Shown: positions 31,903 to 36,131 of the stretch, piece by piece
How positions within the stretch are numbered: position 1 is the first letter of the stretch
Layout: each line of letters begins with the position of its first letter
Source: Anaerovoracaceae bacterium
GTDB taxonomy: Bacteria; Bacillota; Clostridia; Peptostreptococcales; Anaerovoracaceae
Direction of reading: 5' to 3'
NCBI GenBank assembly: GCA_029983755.1
Contig: JASBYX010000013.1
Span: 1-36,131 of the forward strand
Length of the DNA: 36,131 bases
Notes under the pieces: model-generated
Database searches by the model: none
Seen by the model: the letters and a program-made list of their open reading frames with translations, nothing else
What the model was told of the DNA's origin: nothing
Position numbers and translations under genes: made by a program

Positions 31903-32482
31903 CAAAAAAATATACAAATCGGCTCTAGAGTCCATGTTATACATATGGGGAGATCCTCTTGGAATTAAGTCCGCTGCAGATGCACTTGATTTGGAATACG
32001 AAGAGACTAAGGATCTTTTCTTGGAACTGGGCAAGGAATATGAGGAAGAAGGCAGAGGCCTTAGAATTCGCCAGATAAATAGAAGCTTTCAAATGGTTAC
32101 GGCTAGGGAAAACTCCCAGTTCATCAAGAGACTCTGCACCCCTGTGAAGACCACAAGATTATCTCAGGCAGCCCTGGAGGTCCTAGCTATCATCGCATAC
32201 AAGCAGCCGGTTACAAAGGGTGAAATTGAGGCTATCAGAGGAGTTCGAGCCGACAGGGTTGTTGAAGGTCTGATGAAGAGAAATTTGGTGGCTGAAAAGG
32301 GCAGATCCGATGGGATTGGAAGACCTATTCTCTACGGCACCACAGAGGAATTCCTAAAGCAGTTTGGATTTTCATCAATCTCTGAACTTCCTGAAATTGA
32401 GGATCTGGAAGGGGTGCTCGCAGAGGATGGAGAGGAAATCGGTGATGAGGGATTAACTCAGCAGCTAAAACTTAAAATTTAG
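31895..32482 (+). CDS. scpB: Segregation and condensation protein B
   Basis: ScpB is the dimeric winged-helix partner of ScpA and SMC. The 195-residue protein has the family segments ALESMLYIWGDPLGIKSAADAL, LSQAALEVLAIIAYKQPVTKGEIEAIRGV and KGRSDGIGRPILYGTTEEFLKQFGF. It starts at TTG (31895) with AAGGAGG about 9 bases upstream, inside the last codons of scpA. In many Firmicutes rluB follows directly. Here rluB is about 2.8 kb downstream, after a shikimate kinase, a membrane protein and the SCIFF locus. Confidence 0.96.
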   Translation: MNNKKIYKSALESMLYIWGDPLGIKSAADALDLEYEETKDLFLELGKEYEEEGRGLRIRQINRSFQMVTARENSQFIKRLCTPVKTTRLSQAALEVLAIIAYKQPVTKGEIEAIRGVRADRVVEGLMKRNLVAEKGRSDGIGRPILYGTTEEFLKQFGFSSISELPEIEDLEGVLAEDGEEIGDEGLTQQLKLKI

Positions 32483-32571
32483 AAATGTTTAAAGTGAAAA
32501 TTTTAAATTACAAAGCACGGAATCGGAGCTAAATTTTCATTCTAGTCTAAAGGGGTAAATGGCAACAAAAT

Positions 32572-33072
32572 ATGAACAATATCATACTAATCGGCATGCC
32601 TGCCAGCGGTAAGAGTACAATAGGCAGAAAGCTCTCTGAAAAACTTAAAATGAATTTTGTGGATACAGATCATCTCATAGAGAAGGATCAGAGCATGACC
32701 TTGCAAGAAATAATTAATGAGAAGGGCAATGACTTTTTTTGGACCTGCGAAGAGAGAATCCTCACAAGCCTTAACCTTAAAAATACTGTAATAGCCACAG
32801 GAGGTAGCGCTGTTTTGTTCCCAAAAGCCATGGAGCATCTAAGGAAAATCGGCAAAGTTATCTATCTTTCCCAAAGTCTTGAAAAGATTGAAAAGAGACT
32901 ACATAATTTGGAATCCAGAGGAGTGACACTGGATGAGGGGGAAACTGTGGAAAGTCTATATAATTACAGAGTGCCACTTTATGAGAAGGAAGCGGCTCTT
33001 GTGGTATTTGAGGGTGACAAATCCATAAATGAAATAGTTGACGAAATATCTAAAACTTGTATATCCCTCTAA
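32572..33072 (+). CDS. aroK: Shikimate kinase-like protein (divergent clostridial subgroup)
   Basis: This is a 166-residue P-loop kinase of the shikimate kinase family. Walker A GMPASGKST (8-16), the DTDHLIE motif and the late R-x-PLYEKEA are present. The central shikimate-binding glycine triplet reads ATGGSAV rather than ATGGG, and the lid segment ESRGVTLDEGETV replaces the usual RPLL. A subgroup with these changes occurs in Clostridia and is commonly annotated as shikimate kinase. No other aro gene is here, so phosphorylation of a different small molecule is possible. A weak ribosome binding site precedes the ATG. The 89-bp gap from scpB shows no clear promoter. Confidence 0.8.
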   Translation: MNNIILIGMPASGKSTIGRKLSEKLKMNFVDTDHLIEKDQSMTLQEIINEKGNDFFWTCEERILTSLNLKNTVIATGGSAVLFPKAMEHLRKIGKVIYLSQSLEKIEKRLHNLESRGVTLDEGETVESLYNYRVPLYEKEAALVVFEGDKSINEIVDEISKTCISL

Positions 33073-33148
33073 TTTGTGATAAACTCAAGTGTAATAATTT
33101 TAGCTTTTCAAAATGATACATAGTGGTTGTTAATAGGGGGGAGAAATT

Positions 33149-33586
33149 ATGAACTTAGACTATGAGCAGAGTTATAATCCGGGATTTTTAGATGAGTCCA
33201 CGTTTGGAGGATTGGGAATGTTCGGACTGATAATGGCGATTTTAGCGATTGTGGGAGCTTGGAAACTCTTTGCGAAAGCAGGAGTTCCAGGTTGGCTTTC
33301 GATTATTCCTATTGTGAATGTTGTATTTCTTGTTAAGATTGCCCTGGGAAATGGATGGCTGACACTTTTTCTTGTCGTACCTGTTGTGAATATTATCTTC
33401 GGAATATACCTTAGCTGGCAGCTAGGAAAGGCATTTGGAAAAGGCGTAGGATTTTGTATCGGTCTTGTGCTCCTGAATGGTCTGTTCATGACGATTATGG
33501 GATTTGATAAATCAAAATACATCGGGCCTGGTGGCAAACCCACACCGTCTGATCAGACAAGATACAATATCACAGAGGTTAGATAA
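33149..33586 (+). CDS. DUF5684-type small membrane protein
   Basis: This is a 145-residue membrane protein of unknown function. It has helices at about residues 22-40, 48-66, 70-90 and 100-115, with a GVPGWLSIIPIVNVVFLVKIA motif typical of DUF5684. The hydrophilic tail GPGGKPTPSDQTRYNITEVR is probably cytoplasmic. The start has GGGGGAG about 7 bases upstream. It lies between aroK and the SCIFF gene. The 107 bp after it are A-rich and carry short repeats but no gene other than the SCIFF ORF. Confidence 0.8.
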   Translation: MNLDYEQSYNPGFLDESTFGGLGMFGLIMAILAIVGAWKLFAKAGVPGWLSIIPIVNVVFLVKIALGNGWLTLFLVVPVVNIIFGIYLSWQLGKAFGKGVGFCIGLVLLNGLFMTIMGFDKSKYIGPGGKPTPSDQTRYNITEVR

Positions 33587-33640
33587 GTAAAAGTAAAATA
33601 GGAAGTACAGTAACGTATATAAGAGAATAGGGATTTATAT

Positions 33641-33680
33641 AAAAGTATACAGAAGTAAATAAAAGTATAGTGATGTATAG
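33641..33680. repeat. Two 20-bp-period repeats upstream of the SCIFF gene
   Basis: AAAAGTATAC and AAAAGTATAG start at 33641 and 33661, with similar GAAGTAAAT / GATGTATAG continuations. The second lies just before the SCIFF ribosome binding site, in A-rich leader sequence. Confidence 0.55.
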
Positions 33681-33693
33681 AAAGGTGAAAACT

Positions 33694-33840
33694 ATGGAAA
33701 GAATTAAGACAATCGAAACAAGAAATCTAGCTGAAAGCCTTGTGAACGGAGGCTGTGGAGAGTGCCAGACATCTTGCCAGTCAGCATGCAAGACATCTTG
33801 TGGAGTAGCTAATCAGCCTTGTGAAAACCAGGAGAAATAG
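33694..33840 (+). CDS. scfA: SCIFF ranthipeptide precursor (six cysteines in forty-five)
   Basis: This is a small gene of 48 residues. The leader (MERIKTIETRNLAESLVNG) ends in GG-C, and the core has six cysteines at 21, 24, 28, 32, 36 and 43, with spacing C-x2-C-x3-C-x3-C-x3-C-x6-C. The segment CGECQTSCQSACKTSC is the hallmark of SCIFF peptides, which are nearly universal in Clostridia. They are converted by a radical SAM enzyme that makes sulfur-to-carbon thioether crosslinks (a ranthipeptide). AAAGGTGA lies 8 bases before the ATG. The maturase starts 6 bases after the stop. The function of the mature peptide is not settled. Confidence 0.95.
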   Translation: MERIKTIETRNLAESLVNGGCGECQTSCQSACKTSCGVANQPCENQEK

Positions 33841-33846
33841 TTACAT

Positions 33847-35277
33847 ATGATACACCAGTATAAACTTAACGGATACAATATCATATTGGATGTCTGTAGT
33901 GGATCGGTGAACCTAGTGGATGATGTGGCATATCGCATCATCCAACTTTTTTGTGGAAAAATTAATGGAGGCATCTGCGAAATCGAAGGCCATCCTACAC
34001 AAGAAGAAAAGTCTCTAATTTCAAAAGATATAATGAGGGAATTCGGGCATAGACCGGATGTGACCTTAGAGGAGGTGAACGAGGTAATCGGCGATGTTGA
34101 AAACCTTGTTGAGAGGAACCTTCTCTTTACTCCTGATTTTTTCAAAGAGCAACTGGCGGGATTGGCAAAGGACACTTCCGTCATCAAGGCACTTTGTCTG
34201 CACGTAGCCCACACCTGCAACTTGGACTGTGAGTACTGCTTTGCAGCCCAGGGGAAATTTCATGGAGATTCAGGGCTCATGAGCCTTGACGTGGCAAAGA
34301 GAGCCTTGGACTTTCTCGTTGAGAACTCAGGGGAAAGAAGGAATTTGGAGGTTGACTTCTTCGGAGGGGAGCCCCTGCTGAATTGGGGTGTTGTGAAAGA
34401 AACTGTAGCTTACGGGCGAAGTCTTGAAAAGAAACACAACAAGAAATTCAGGTTCACCCTTACGACAAATGGCGTTGGAATCAATGAGGATGTTATAGAC
34501 TTTGCCAACAAAGAAATGGACAATGTGGTTCTCAGCCTTGACGGGAGACCTGAAGTTCACGATCATTTCAGAAAATTCATTGACGGCAAAGGGAGCTATG
34601 AGAAGGTGGTTCCTAAGTTCAAAGATATTGTTGCCGCCAGAGACGGGAAGAAATACTACATCAGGGGAACTTTCACAGGCTTTAACAAGGATTTCACCAA
34701 GGACATAATCCATATGGCTGACCTGGGCTTTGACCAGCTTTCCATGGAGCCTGTGGTGTGTTCACCTGACGAGCCTTATGCACTCAGAGAGGAAGATTTG
34801 CCTGAAATCTTTGATCAGTACGAGAAGCTCGCTTGTGAAATGCTTAGGAGAAGGCGTGAAGGAAGGCCTTTTAGCTTCTACCACTACATGATAGATTTAA
34901 AAAACGGTCCATGCGTTCACAAAAGAGTGGCAGGATGTGGTTCCGGATGTGAGTATATGGCTGTCACTCCCTGGGGTGACCTATTCCCATGCCATCAGTT
35001 TGTAGGAGATGATGACTACAAGATGGGGAATATATGGGACGGGATTTCCAATACGAAGAAAAGGGAAGAGTTCAGTCACTGCAATATCTACTCAAGAAAG
35101 GAATGCGATGACTGCTGGGCTAAACTTTACTGCAGTGGAGGTTGTGCTGCTAATAACTATCACAGTTCAGGAGATATTTCGGGCATATACGAGTATGGGT
35201 GCAAAATATTTAAAAAGAGGATGGAATGTGCCATCATGCTTGAAGTTGCAAGTCAGGTAGAGGATCTTAGGGTATAG
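33847..35277 (+). CDS. scfB: Radical SAM SCIFF maturase (thioether-forming)
   Basis: This is a 476-residue radical SAM/SPASM enzyme that modifies the SCIFF precursor. The first 100 residues are a peptide-recognition-like N-terminal region. The cluster motif C124-x3-C128-x2-C131 (TCNLDCEYC) is followed by FFGGEPLLNW. The C-terminal SPASM region contributes auxiliary-cluster cysteines in GPCVHKRVAGCGSGCEYM, FPCHQF, HCN...KECDDCWAKLYCSGGCAANNY and YGCKIF. Its position 6 bases after scfA fixes the assignment. Length and cysteine pattern match known SCIFF maturases. rluB begins 3 bases downstream, so the cassette is probably co-transcribed with it. Confidence 0.96.
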   Translation: MIHQYKLNGYNIILDVCSGSVNLVDDVAYRIIQLFCGKINGGICEIEGHPTQEEKSLISKDIMREFGHRPDVTLEEVNEVIGDVENLVERNLLFTPDFFKEQLAGLAKDTSVIKALCLHVAHTCNLDCEYCFAAQGKFHGDSGLMSLDVAKRALDFLVENSGERRNLEVDFFGGEPLLNWGVVKETVAYGRSLEKKHNKKFRFTLTTNGVGINEDVIDFANKEMDNVVLSLDGRPEVHDHFRKFIDGKGSYEKVVPKFKDIVAARDGKKYYIRGTFTGFNKDFTKDIIHMADLGFDQLSMEPVVCSPDEPYALREEDLPEIFDQYEKLACEMLRRRREGRPFSFYHYMIDLKNGPCVHKRVAGCGSGCEYMAVTPWGDLFPCHQFVGDDDYKMGNIWDGISNTKKREEFSHCNIYSRKECDDCWAKLYCSGGCAANNYHSSGDISGIYEYGCKIFKKRMECAIMLEVASQVEDLRV

Positions 35278-35279
35278 AT

Positions 35280-36002
35280 ATGAGGATTAACAAATATATA
35301 GCTTCCGCAGGGGTTTGCAGCAGGAGAAAGGCTGATGAGCTCATCATAAACGGCCAAGTGAAAATCAATGGGAGAGTTTTGAAAGAGCCGGGATACGATG
35401 TCATGGATGGAGATGAAGTCTCTGTGGCAGGGCGAATTGTAGAGCCAAAGAAAACTCACACCTATGTGCTACTGAATAAACCAGTCGGAGTGATAACGTC
35501 AGTCAAAGATGACAAGGGAAGGATGACTGTTATTGACCTTCTCCGAGAAAACCCTGACATTGCCGATGAAGCCTCCAGACTTTTTCCCGTGGGGAGGCTG
35601 GACTACGACACCTCAGGTGTTTTGTTGTTGACAGATGACGGGGAATTGACTTATAGGTTAACGCATCCTAAGCATGAATTTCCCAAGACTTATCAGGCTC
35701 TTGTAAGGGGTGTGGTGAGCAGAGAGAAGGAGCTCAGACTCGTGCGGGGCGTTGACATCGGAGGGTTTGTCACTTCTAAGGCTAAGGTTAAGACTTTGAA
35801 GGTGAAGGGTAACTCAAGTCTTGTGGAGATTGCAATTCATGAGGGTAAGAATAGGCAAGTAAGGAAGATGTTCGAAGCTGTGGGAAATCCGGTCGTTGAG
35901 CTTAAGCGTGTTTCTTTTGGGGAAATTCGCATTGGTAGGCTTAAAGAGGGTGCTTTCAGGAAATTGACGAAAAAAGAGCTGGATTATCTTATGAGGGTTT
36001 AG
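35280..36002 (+). CDS. rluB: RluB/RsuA-family pseudouridine synthase
   Basis: This modifies uridine to pseudouridine in rRNA, most likely 23S helix 89-type as for RluB. The 240-residue product has an N-terminal S4 RNA-binding domain (MRINKYIASAGVCSRRKADELI...GQVKINGRV). The catalytic domain follows, with LNKPVGVITSVKD and the catalytic Asp in FPVGRLDYDTSG, then EGKNRQVRKMFEAVG. It starts 3 bases after the maturase stop. The remaining 129 bp to the window end contain no gene; a short AGGGTTTAGTG direct repeat flanks the stop and the TAAAAT near 36114 may belong to a downstream promoter. Confidence 0.95.
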   Translation: MRINKYIASAGVCSRRKADELIINGQVKINGRVLKEPGYDVMDGDEVSVAGRIVEPKKTHTYVLLNKPVGVITSVKDDKGRMTVIDLLRENPDIADEASRLFPVGRLDYDTSGVLLLTDDGELTYRLTHPKHEFPKTYQALVRGVVSREKELRLVRGVDIGGFVTSKAKVKTLKVKGNSSLVEIAIHEGKNRQVRKMFEAVGNPVVELKRVSFGEIRIGRLKEGAFRKLTKKELDYLMRV

Positions 36003-36131
36003 TGATGGGGTCACATGGCATTGGAGCATATGGTTTGTAGCTGGGCTTAGGGTTTAGTGCGAGCAAATGAATTGTAGAACACTTTAATATTAAACTAGAA
36101 TAATAATTTGTGGTAAAATTGTGTCAACACT

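Noticed and set aside
33579..33791. Hydrophobic minus-strand frame over the SCIFF leader
   Set aside because: The hydrophobicity comes from the A-rich plus strand; it overlaps the SCIFF gene and has no start signal.

Overview
The window reads as chromosomal DNA of a Gram-positive anaerobe of the class Clostridia. It has strong AGGAGG-type ribosome binding sites, some TTG and GTG starts, and tightly packed and often overlapping genes. The gene content fits: an FtsEX-PcsB-type hydrolase cluster, ScpA/ScpB, a YerC-type TrpR-like regulator, Pta and thiolase, and the SCIFF ranthipeptide with its radical SAM maturase, which is close to a signature of Clostridia. A family XIII/Anaerovoracaceae-like or related member of the Eubacteriales is my guess; the sequence alone cannot prove it. 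I see no rRNA, tRNA, CRISPR array, phage or plasmid gene. The only mobile-element trace is a possible IS21-type terminus at the extreme left edge.

Layout. Positions 1-94 hold the putative IS end. Positions 95-1517 carry two divergent genes whose 5' ends overlap: a NusG-domain-II membrane-anchored protein and the flavin transferase lipoprotein ApbE. Next come pta (phosphate acetyltransferase, no ackA beside it), a MocR/GabR-type regulator that has lost the PLP-binding lysine, and a nitroreductase. A patatin-like phospholipase (minus strand) and a sirtuin operon (plus strand: sirtuin, surE, isochorismatase-fold hydrolase, DUF2156 protein) diverge from a symmetric bidirectional promoter near 6533. 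thlA follows and ends at a strong terminator.

Positions 11287-17028 form a cell-envelope and repair operon: ftsE, ftsX, a PcsB/EnvC-like M23 protein, recJ and an S41 C-terminal processing protease. yerC has its own terminator. It is followed by a 4'-phosphopantetheinyl transferase, recX and tcdA, which converge on a DUF1307-type lipoprotein. Positions 20400-22546 hold a metal-handling pair: a CobW/COG0523 G3E GTPase with a very His-rich insert, and a second protein that joins a CobW-like nucleotide-binding domain to a YcgQ/TIGR03943-like C-terminal domain. glnS, an A24 prepilin peptidase, truA, a dCMP deaminase and a MATE transporter follow on the plus strand, converging with a PhzF-family isomerase. 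The right third has mtnA, an EamA transporter, scpA, scpB, a divergent shikimate kinase, a DUF5684 membrane protein, the SCIFF precursor, its maturase, and an RluB-type pseudouridine synthase.

The observations I would follow up first are the GTPase-YcgQ-like fusion beside the His-rich GTPase, the lysine-less MocR protein, the SCIFF locus lodged between the scpAB and rluB region, the symmetric divergent promoter, and several small in-gene or gene-edge tandem duplications (sirtuin zinc module, PPTase, recX 3' end). None of these amounts to a demonstrated new system from sequence reading alone.
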